In this document: piece after piece, positions 36,750 to 46,057 of the stretch
Layout: every line of letters begins with the position of its first letter
Numbering within the stretch: position 1 is the stretch's first letter
Assembly: GCA_932294295.1 (NCBI GenBank)
Contig: OW028581.1
Span: forward strand, 38,469,995-38,533,994
From: Alitta virens
Taxonomy: Eukaryota > Annelida > Polychaeta > Phyllodocida > Nereididae
Direction: 5' to 3'
Length of the DNA stretch: 64,000 nt
Program-made: the position numbers and the translations under genes
Notes under the pieces: generated by a model
What the model saw: only the letters and a program-made list of their open reading frames with translations
Told to the model about the DNA's origin: nothing
Databases searched by the model: none

Positions 36750-36905
36750 ATCAACTTCTTTGAAGACTTTACGATCAGAGTAGATCTGAAGGTTCAAAAC
36801 TTTTGGGGGTGCCGGTGATGGTCGGTCTGATTCTTTGGCACAAAGTCTTTTGATGTATTTGTCGATGTAATGAGGAAGAAGACAAAGGACATTATAGATA
36901 ATCAT
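36750..36905 (-). CDS. Diverged copy of the 27844 exon
   Basis: Minus-strand open segment ending RPSPAPPKVLNLQIYSDRKVFKEVDDHIA. It lines up with the 27844 exon (PPPSPPRVLKPQIYTDPEFFKEVDDHTIA) with one residue missing near the end. The N-terminal half differs (CLLPHYIDKYIKRLCAKESD) and has no counterpart at 27844. The putative donor after HIA is the weaker GTACAT and no clear acceptor is seen. Possible readings are an exon of a paralogous tandem gene, an alternative exon of the same gene 8.8 kb away, or a dying duplicate. No family is recognised. Confidence 0.45.
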
Positions 36906-37690
36906 ATGATAATGTCATAAATTTCTTAAAGGAATGTCACCAAAGATTTCCATCAGGCTCTAGAATGAAACAGTATAAGTGTAGAACAAATAGACTGTTC
37001 ATGTCATTCATACCTGCCTCAATAAAATTGTTTAATTATTTTTGATGTACAGTCATAGGACACCGATGGGATTGTGAGACAGTATATATTTATATAACAG
37101 TTAAAGGGGCAGTATCCCTTGAAATGAGTTGGCTGGCCACTCTCATATTCTGTCTTCTATAGCTAGATAACCTACCACATATCATAATTCTTTAATTAGT
37201 TTGTTAACAAAATTGTTAACATTCTAATGTGAGTGTCGATAATACCCGCCCTGTCGATAATACACTTCGTTACGGTATCAGATATTTTTTATTTGTCTAA
37301 TATTCAAAATGTATGATGCATTCATATTAACAATTTTAACTTATTCTAGACAGGCTGATATTGATAGCTTGTTTGTGAGGAAGGAATATGAAAATAGTGC
37401 AAAAGATTAACATATACATTGTAGCTACATTACTCCTGACTATGAGGGATATAACTAACTAATACTCCACTAGGCATATATACTAATTAAGGAATTGAAG
37501 TACAGTTTGCTCTCAGGAAGGAGTTAACTAACATTTCTATTGGTTATATCTCATTCAGAGCGACAGGAAATATATCTAGGTGGAGTATAGTGCTGAATTA
37601 TTCACTGTTTCGTCTGCAAAATGTATTTTGTTAACTGCTGTTAAATGAGCATCTAAAAATGATAATTACCAAATGAAACTTTTGTTGCAG

Positions 37691-38526
37691 TGCCCCAGCA
37701 GAAGAATCAAATGATGTTCCATCTGCCTTAGCAAAGCTTTTCCCAAGAGGGAGGTTTATTTGTCCCATCTGTTTTCAGGATGAAAAACAGGTAATTATTG
37801 TTAAGTGAATAATATTTTCTTTCTGAAAAGCATCTGGTTATTTAAAAGAACAACATTTTTTACTTTGGTATGCTAATTAGTCACATATTTGTGTTAAAAA
37901 ACTAAGTCAGGTCTGCTTTTCAGCATTTGGCTATGTCAATGTGTAGCTTAATTTAAGTGATTAGTAATTCTCTTAAAGTATACAATAATTAAATCAATCA
38001 GAATAAATCAAACAATGACATCGATTTTCTTAAACAGTTGTTCAAAGACATACAGTATGTTGGTTGATTTTAAGCAAACTATTTAGTGGACACCAGCCAA
38101 GCAATGGTTTGTCAGAAAACAAACAATCATTTTTGAAGTGTAAACATATATAATTACAATAGAATTATACTCACCTTATTACGATAGCATAAACCACAGT
38201 CCTTCCAGTTTATTCTCAATAACAAAATCATGATGCTCTGACATGGACATTTTTATCACCAATCATATTAGCAAACTTGAAGTACATTATTTTTGTAATA
38301 ATTTCACCCCACTGACACATGTTATGCTTCATCAGCTTGTAAATACTTTCTTTCAATATTCTTGAAATTGTTTACAGATAGTAGAAGATGGAGGAAATTA
38401 ATGTCAACTACATGCCGTCATACATTCTGCGAACTATGTATCAAAGAAGTGCTAAAAAGCCAACAGACATGTCCAGCCTGCAGCAAATACTTGAAAAACA
38501 GCGATATTCACCAAATTTACCCATAA
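37691..38526 (+). CDS. RING-finger protein, last two exons (one-base frame break)
   Basis: Exon 37691-37790 ends with CPIC after LAKLFPRGRFI. The last exon, 38378-38526, reads TTCRHTFCELC and then QQTCPACSKYL, and ends at TAA. Together they give C-x2-C, C-x-H-x2-C-x2-C and C-x2-C, a C3HC4 RING, presumably an E3 ubiquitin ligase. Splice sites are good (GTAATT; TTTACAG), but the exons join in phase 0 and that frame stops after IVEDGGN. One base more in the A-run at 38395-38397 would restore a RING with 18 residues between the second and third cysteines. This suggests a consensus error or a recent pseudogene; a donor at 37807 is a weaker alternative. Upstream exons are not found and the subfamily is unknown. 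Confidence 0.75.
37808..38377. other. Intron of the RING gene
   Basis: AT-rich intronic sequence with no further features supported. Confidence 0.5.
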
Positions 38527-38705
38527 ACATGTCTTTTGAAACACTCTGAAAGAGTGGGCCAATATTGTGAACTGATGCATATTATATTGAAAAAACACCA
38601 GTTTTTCTCCTTAATGAAACATACTGGTTAGTTATTTGATACCATGCCAGCTGTTGGTCACTATGCCATAATGAAAGATATGGATACATGAGCATTCAGC
38701 AATAT

Positions 38706-38879
38706 TATAATTTGATTTCCAAGCACAAAGGTCTTATTTTTCAACTCACCAGGATCTTTCATCCATCTCCCATGGGCTTCCTCAGTTGTCTGAACCATGG
38801 GGAGTCAAGTGACAAACTGAGCATGTTCAGACAGCTGGGGAAGCCCAGGAGAGGTGGGTGATTGGAAATCAAACTATAA
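38706..38879. repeat. Fold-back element / long hairpin
   Basis: The outer ends TTATAATTTGATTTCC and GGAAATCAAACTATAA are inverted. The inner arms 'catgggcttcctcagttgtctgaac' and its diverged complement around 38823-38850 extend the stem to roughly 70 bp around a loop near 38795-38820. No coding capacity. Confidence 0.75.
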
Positions 38880-39817
38880 TGAACTTCCGAAGGTCAGGAT
38901 TAAACATTCATAGTTGGATTCGTGTTATGATACACAACCCCAGGCTGTACAACCGAGTAAAAGTTATACAGGTGCATCGTTCTTCCCATTACTTCTGTGC
39001 TCACACATTGTCATTCAGGCAATCTAACTTTTGGATTGTGCTTTATAGCTGTATTTAACCCCCATACTTTTTAAATTTTCAACCTCCCTGTGAAAATGAT
39101 TTAGAACTCATAGATTAAAGACTAAACACCAGGGGAAGTCGGTTGAATCCAGGTCTATCATTGGAGTCTGTAGGGGTAGGATAGTTGAAGCTAATGACGT
39201 AAGGTCATAATGTCTGGCTATTGTATGTATTTAAAAGTATGGATAATGTACAGTAGTAGTAGTAGTAGTAGAAAAAATTTATTTAATGTCGTTTTTGATC
39301 AGAGTCAAAATAATACATACAATTAAAATACAATCATGACAAAATAATGAGTCAAGCAAAATGCTACAGGAGAATAGTTTGATATAGAACAAAAACATCA
39401 CAAGTCTGCACCTGTAGGAGGGAGTTTTCTCCATAGTTCGGCGTAAGAACTGCATTGATTCGTATTATCATTTGATTATGAAATTTAGTGTTAAGTTCCC
39501 AAGTTTAGAAACTCAGCTAGCACTTGGGCAAATGCGAGAGATAGTTACACTATGATATTTGTCATATTATATTGGTGTTTTTAACTTCAATTAAACAGTG
39601 ACATTCCAGCAGCAATTAAACCTTCACAGTCACCTTCCTCCATGAACTTTTGTACAAAATGCTAGATTCCATTTAGGTATTATGAAGGACTAATGTAATA
39701 TACGCCCATGCTGTCTTTTCCAGCGATATTATTATATATATAGAAATTTCATCAACAAATTGATCCTGGGTATTGATTAAGATATAACATGAACACTTGA
39801 ATCACAATTGTAGTAAA
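38880..39817. other. Intergenic; short TAG repeat tail
   Basis: A (TAG)n run at 39254-39271 borders an AT-rich segment that on minus looks like a retroposon 3' end (AATAAATTTTTT then CTA repeats). There is no gene. Confidence 0.4.
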
Positions 39818-39823
39818 TTTATT
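39818..39823 (-). terminator. Poly(A) signal of the His/Gly/Tyr-rich gene
   Basis: TTTATT on plus is AATAAA on minus, about 135 bp after the stop codon of the minus-strand gene that ends at 39956. Confidence 0.7.
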
Positions 39824-39955
39824 TGCATTATGGTGATGTGAGACAGTTTAAGTACAGTCCTTTAGAGTCGAATTTGAAAAGTAGTATGAATAGTGGTATT
39901 ATTCTCAGAGACAATGGAAAATGTTCTATTGACACATGTAAAGTATGACAGTTGC

Positions 39956-41635
39956 TTAATAATGAGCCTGGGGGGCATAATGAGCCTGGGGTGCATATCC
40001 CTGGCCATGTGCTGCATATCCCTGGCCATGTGCTGGGTAGGCCAAGTTGGGGTAACCATAAACGGGGTAGGCAGCTCCATTGTAACCATGGGCAGCAGGG
40101 TATGCACCATAACCTTGGGCTGGGTATCCATGGTGACCATAACCATGGAGATGACCATGGGCAGCAGGGTAGGCCACATGGGCTCTCTGTGGAGCTTGGT
40201 GGTAGCCGTGTCCAGCTTTGCTGTAAACTGTGCCTGGAACTCCGTCGACTGGGGCAGTACCGACTCCAGTTCCGATTTTGTCCGCAAGGCTGTTCACTGC
40301 AAGCTGACGTTTGGCATTGGTAACATCAGTTGGGTAATCACTGAAATGCAAAGACAATAATGTAAATGGGCTATCAGTATGTAAATATGGGATTCTGAGG
40401 AAGACATCTTAAATTGGTCACGTCAGGCCGATAGACAAGATCAATTCAATCTCCTTAAATAATTAATGCAGCATTTTATCCATCAGTTGGTCAAAAAGGG
40501 AATAGCACTACAATCGATCTATTTTTACCTTCAGGTGCAGGATCGAAAGATGAATATCAAACAACGGAAATTTATACCGACTTTACTTTTTGATTTTATT
40601 TATTTATTTCCATTTTATTATTTTATTTTATATTTTGACGTACAGAAGTTTGTAACTTTGATTACCATGTAATCTGACCATATACGACTTTAAATAAATT
40701 ATACCATACCATAACAAATAAAGGCTGGTATCAAATAACCTAGGCAAAAAGGGACAAAGCTGTTTTAACAAATTATAATGACTGTTAAAAGGACTGGACC
40801 AATATTGCTGGCCACCTGGTATATTGCACTATAACTACGCTCATACTTAAGCAAAAAATCATCCACATCTAAAATGACAAGGTTGCATTCCCATGGTTAA
40901 GTATAAAGAAAACAACCAGCACTTGTAACTCTGTCATGAGAAAAGCATACTTATTTATTTTCCCTTCAGGACTCTCCAAGATCACTCAGTCAGCTCTCCA
41001 GGCTTAAATCCCCTAAAATGGCCCCACTTTACCATCACTATCTTTTAGCGCATAATTCATATATACTGTACTGATCTTTGAGCACTGAAGTTAATGTATT
41101 CAAATTTTGGAGTATAGAATAAATTCACAATCAGACGACTTGGAATAGTGCAAACATAACAGCTTAGCTTATAAGATACTAAAAACATTCATTAAAATTA
41201 TCCAGGATTACAATTGTTCAACGCTAAAAGTGCTGATTATATATCCTACAACTTCCGTGACTCTCAGTCGAGAGTAAATTAAATCATATCTCTTTTATAT
41301 CACTGTAATGCATTTTCCTGTTTTTCTGCACGCTGTAATGTATGAGGCCGTTTATGGTTTCCTATCTCAGGTGCACGTAGACATAATATTTACAATTAAT
41401 AATGGAAAAGCTGCATCTATGCTAACTACCACTAAATCCATAAATCCACTCTATGATAATTATTTACTGATTAGACTTCTTTTTTTTTTCCAACACATTG
41501 GTTACAACCTGATGTATGTATGTATGGAAAGTATCATTTGAACAAATGTACCGTATGTTTAATGTTGTTCAAAATTTAGATAAACAAACAAACAGGTAAG
41601 TCCTTTACATGAAATGAAATATAGTAAATACCACG

Positions 41636-41692
<57 letters not shown>

Positions 41693-41975
41693 AATAAACG
41701 TCTACTCTACTCATATGAAGTTTTGGAAAGGGATGGAGCTAAATCATGTGTACATTTATTATGCCATCCATTATAATAGTGAATTAATTTTCCTCTAACT
41801 CATATAATATTCAATTCAGTCAGCCAGACTGATATCATTGATCAATGAAACGATCCAAGTATAGGAAGAGTACTTACAAATAGTTGAGGTTCTTCTGGTA
41901 TCCATGGTGACTGGGCAGAGAGGCAGCTGAGGCCAGGGCTACGATGGCAAGGAGGCTCAATACTTGGAAGGTCAT
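39956..41975 (-). CDS. Secreted His/Gly/Tyr-rich repetitive protein, 2 exons, 160 aa
   Basis: Exon 1 is 41878-41975 and exon 2 is 39956-40340 on minus; both splice sites are consensus (GTAAGT; TTTCAG) and the phase is 2. The N-terminus MTFQVLSLLAIVALASAA is a clear signal peptide. A middle part (DVTNAKRQLAVNSLADKIG) looks globular or helical. The C-terminal 90 residues are Gly/Tyr/His/Ala-rich, with repeats such as AYPAAHG, HGQGYA and a terminal YAPQAHY duplication. Cysteine is absent. Known proteins of this style are extracellular matrix, cuticle, shell or byssus components, or metal-binding His-rich peptides; the exact role is unknown. A TATA box and a poly(A) signal support a real, probably strongly expressed gene. 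Plus-strand frames of up to 155 codons over exon 2 are shadows. Confidence 0.88.
40341..41877. other. Intron of the His/Gly/Tyr-rich gene
   Basis: AT-rich intron containing a (TA)n microsatellite. At 40690-40722, AATAAA-like sequence followed by 'taccataccata' may mark a small retroposon 3' end. Confidence 0.6.
41638..41689. repeat. (TA)n microsatellite
   Basis: About 25 uninterrupted TA dinucleotides inside the intron of the His/Gly/Tyr-rich gene. Confidence 0.98.
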
Positions 41976-42022
41976 TGTGTGTGATGTGAAGCAGGTGTAC
42001 TGAGCTTAGGACAGTCTCCCGG

Positions 42023-42030
42023 CTTATATA
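42023..42030 (-). promoter_or_regulatory. TATA box of the His/Gly/Tyr-rich gene
   Basis: The minus strand reads TATATAAG about 50 bp before the start codon at 41975. This places transcription start near 41995-42000 and leaves a leader of about 20-25 nt. Confidence 0.75.
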
Positions 42031-42889
42031 GGCCCCATATATCTCCGATGAAACATTTGACCTTTGGTGAAGGTCACTGGGCGGTGGTCATTAACATCTT
42101 CACGACTGTCATGACATAGGCCCATTAATGAGTCTCATGTCAACATGGCTACATGATCATAATGACATTGACACGAATGACTGGAATTTTATCTGATTTC
42201 TTCAGCAATTTGTCGACATGACATCTTCCCACATTAAAGTCCCCTGACAGACAGAACTGGTGGCTTTCATAACTAACTGTGGATTGACTCTTAAAACCTG
42301 CATAAAGGTTGTAATAATCCCACTCATGACATCCATCAAAATTCTCGGGTTATGGGCATTTATCGAGTAATAACATTTAGATAAATTTAACTCACATCAC
42401 TTATAGTCTTCTTTTTTTTCACTCAGTTTGTAGGCCTAAAATTTTAACTTAATGTAGCAAAAACATTAGCATTTCTGTCCAATGTTTATTTTAAAGAAAA
42501 GAAGATCTGAGCTAACATAGATCCGACTCCCTTAAAATAGATTGTTTTCCTTGTTTAATTACTGCTAACCCAACTAGCCAATTAGCAGATACAGTTAAGG
42601 CCAAACTTAAGCTTTACATTCTGTGAGTTGATTATCTTGTCTAGGAAACAACAAGGGACGCATAAAATGTAAGTAAATGTCACATCACTGCCATTATATA
42701 TTAGCTTATAAAATGTTTATATTTTGATCAGAAAGTGATGTTCTAATTTCGATATCCGCTCGTAAAAAGCAGCTCCAATTTTCTAATTAAGTAAACAGAT
42801 TTGTAATGTCTGAACGTTGACATTTTCTGACCACGGAATAAAGTGAATTAAAACATGTGTCATCGTCTGAATCTCAGTGCTCCTGCAGC
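42031..42889. other. Upstream flank; no further gene
   Basis: Noncoding. No second gene or well-defined control element can be supported. Confidence 0.4.
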
Positions 42890-43005
42890 TGTCAGAGGCA
42901 GACGTAATGATGAGATGATAAGGCTTGTAGCCCACTTTATGTTACACGATTAACCCATGAGGGAGGGTTTATTTAATTGCCCCAGCATAGACACCGAGTA
43001 ATTTC
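42890..43005 (-). repeat. SINE-B family fragment
   Basis: It contains 'gtcagaggcagacgtaatgatgagatgataagg', the 'acccatgagggagggttt' block and 'gccccagcatagacaccgagta', in the family order. Confidence 0.65.
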
Positions 43006-44976
43006 TATTAAATTACTCTATGTTATATGTATATTAGCCTTATCAGAACCTCCAACTGGAATTTCACAGATTGGGGCATCACAATGGCATGCTTGGTAAT
43101 CCATAAATGATTATTCCTTGTTGCATTTGGCCTGCCCGTCATATTTATTTAGGTCCTAAATACCGAGCTGTCAGTTATGATAATATTTTAAACATAGCTC
43201 CAGACAGCTACATCGTCTGATTCCTTGTCAAATTTAACTGTAAAGATGATTTCTATCATTGCGGTTGACAAAAATCTAATATTTTGATGATAGTTTAATT
43301 TGGATCATTTTGTTTAAAAGAAAATGGGTCTGTTTTCATGTTGTTATACCGCCACACGTTCATTGACCTTGCATCAACTATGGACATTGATTCACCAGTT
43401 CTGACTGTATGAAGTTTCTGAGTTATTGTTCGGAACAATACAAGTCCTTAATGATGGTTCAAGATGTCAATGGAGCTAAAATGCTACATGAAAGTACTAA
43501 ATTATATCTCTTGGGGAAAAAACACCTGCACTAAAAACCACAAATGGGTCTTCATAACGAAGTTTTATTATATGTTGAATCTTAATTCTACCCATTGCTT
43601 TATCTTGTAAAGGGCTATTGAGCAGCAGCACTAAAGGCTGGATACTGTGTGTTATGAACCAATAAATATAAATATTTATTATATTGTCAAACTTCATTTA
43701 TTAACTATTTTTCAACAATGGATTGAAAGTACTTCTTAAAGTCAGGACTTTTGCTGCAATCTCTTTAAGCTTATTGACAAAGTCTTGCTGTTTTGCGAGG
43801 TATTGAGACTAACCCATCTAAACATAGATTTTTGTTAGCCTTAATGATAGAAATCAACTTTAAAGTGTAATTTGACATGGAATGTTCTTATATTATATGG
43901 GTCTCATAAACTAAAATATCTATTTCATTATATCTCATTATGACCTTGATAGATTCCTCATAAGATTACTCATAATTGTTTTGTAATGGTTGTCTGACCA
44001 TATACTTTCATTTTATGGAGTATACCTTTAGTTTTGGTTTCCAAGAGCTGGGTTTCGGAAAAGCAAGGTAACTCTCCACCTGGTTATATACAAGATATTT
44101 GTATGATCTATATATATATAGCATTTATTCGTACTCATTTGGTACAATTGATTGAAACAGACATGTTATATGTTATAAATTATTATGTACAGAGTAAATG
44201 TAAATTTCATATGTAAATTATTGTCATAGGAATTGTTCATAAAGTTCCAAATTGCATCAACTCTCATCTTCGTTTCATTCGTTGCAATTTGTGAATATAA
44301 GCCTTGATAATCCAATTCATCTTAACAGTTCCTGGACCTGCTGAATGTTCTGAGCATTTTCAGGAATCGTGATAAATTTTATTACGGGTATATCACAGAC
44401 TATCCCCAAACAAAGACGTTTATGAGCACATGTATGTTGATATGTGTCTCTACTTTATGTGAACGAGTTCAAATCTTCCCTTAATGCCTGCCAATGCTCT
44501 GATTTAAACTTTCATAACTGTCGTATGCTCAGCTTCAGATGGAAAGGCTTGCATTGCAGCATACATGACAGCAATGATGAAGGAGTAGTCCATGTAGTCC
44601 GAAGTGTCCGAGTAGTCTGTCGATGTTAAAAAGGCATCGGACGGCTTTTCTCCAAACATGCATTTTGTCAACATGGTTGAGCACTGCCCTATAATTCATT
44701 GTCACAGAATTACTTCTAGCAGCTATGAAGTCACTCATGCATACATTAATTCCATCATAAACCAAACAAATCCTTATGATAGTTCTCATGCAAGCGCTGT
44801 CATTTAGTGGAAAGAATGGATCAGATTAACATGCAATTTGCTCAGATTCTGATTTAATAAAACTAAAATTCAATTAAACAAAGGTCACTTTTTTGAGGAA
44901 TTAAAAAAATATATTATAATAAATCAAGTATTACATATGTAGCAGTCTGGTCTAGTGCATATTGATGTATAGCTAT
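43006..44976. other. No gene seen
   Basis: AT-rich intergenic DNA. Small open frames here have no recognisable features. Confidence 0.4.
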
Positions 44977-45160
44977 TTACAAATTTAATTTAATAAAAGT
45001 TTTAAAGGAATTGAGAGAATGAGTGTGAATTTTGTCTTTGATATTGTCAGGCATGCTATTGAAGGAATGAGGAAATTTATAACTAATAGCCTGCCCGGCA
45101 AACTCATGACACACAGACTTTAAGAATACTGACTCTTTATTGATATAAATAAGGAACACT
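44977..45160 (-). mobile_element. LINE ORF2 C-terminal fragment (minus)
   Basis: The minus strand reads YKFPHSFNSMPDNIKDKI, then LNSFKTFIKLNL and a stop. The pattern 'FNSMP..I......FK..IK' is the typical C-terminus of jockey/CR1-type LINE polyproteins. Confidence 0.65.
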
Positions 45161-45297
45161 TCTTTTTGACAATAATGATGACTGCTGGTATCAGAACTTA
45201 ATTTAAAGTTACTTTAAGACCACCAGTTCCATGAAAAATTATGAGGGTGAGATGAGTGAGATGAAGATAAGAAACATATGTTTGTTTTAAAAGAAAT

Positions 45298-45625
45298 TTG
45301 AATTTGTATCAATACAACGCAAAGAGTTTTCAGTCCCTAGAAAATATGTTTTAAAGAATTATTTTATGTATCGAGCTAGTTGTTTATGGAACAATATGCC
45401 AAATAATTTTAAAGAAATTATGTCACTTTTCACTTTTAAGCTGCACTTGAAGCATTATGTTTTTACCAATTTTTGATTCATGTTCTTTTTAAATGTGATA
45501 TTTATATCATATTTGATTTTATTGTTATCAGGGCCAATTGTAAAACAGCATTTTTAACTGAATTGTAACCCTGAATAAATATATTTTATCGATCAATCAA
45601 TCAATCAATCAATCAATCAAAGAGG
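45298..45625 (+). mobile_element. LINE 3' end with ATCA tail (plus)
   Basis: Reading from 45298: EFVSIQRKEFSVPRKYVL, then CLWNNMPNNFKEI and FTFKLHLKHYVF to a stop at 45476, again a LINE ORF2 C-terminus. An AT-rich 3' UTR with AATAAA follows, then a (ATCA)n tail at 45590-45620. It is a 5'-truncated insertion. Confidence 0.8.
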
Positions 45626-46057
45626 AAAAGAAATGGTGATATACTTCACTCCCCCAAGGTATGAGTTGTGAAGGGGCATATAGTGCCTAGCATATTATTG
45701 GTTACACAGTAAGTTGGGTGAGCACAGAAATTAACTAAATAAAGTGCTCATGTGACGTATATAATTGCTTTGTTTTGCTTGAAAACAGAGAAAAAAATAT
45801 TCAATTTGCTCAACCAGGTGATAGTGTTGACCAACACCCGGATTATCCTAAAATGTTGATTACTACAGTCAAGGGTGGATGGTGATATTCAAGTCTTTCA
45901 CTGCTTAAACCTACTAACAATAACAACCAATGTGACGTGGCAGAAGCGCTTTGAAAGACTAAAAAATTCTGTATTGTTTGCCAGTGTAACCACTTTTCTG
46001 CTGGGCACAATCGACTCTCTTAGATGAAATTCACTTCTATCTAGTAATCTCTTGCAG
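45626..46057. other. Region upstream of the first recognised sulfotransferase exon
   Basis: No start exon could be identified. The AG at 46056-46057 is used as an acceptor. Confidence 0.4.

Noticed and set aside
39893..40360. 155- and 123-codon plus-strand frames
   Set aside because: Shadows of the repetitive exon 2 of the minus-strand secreted protein, which has signal peptide, splice sites, TATA box and poly(A) signal.
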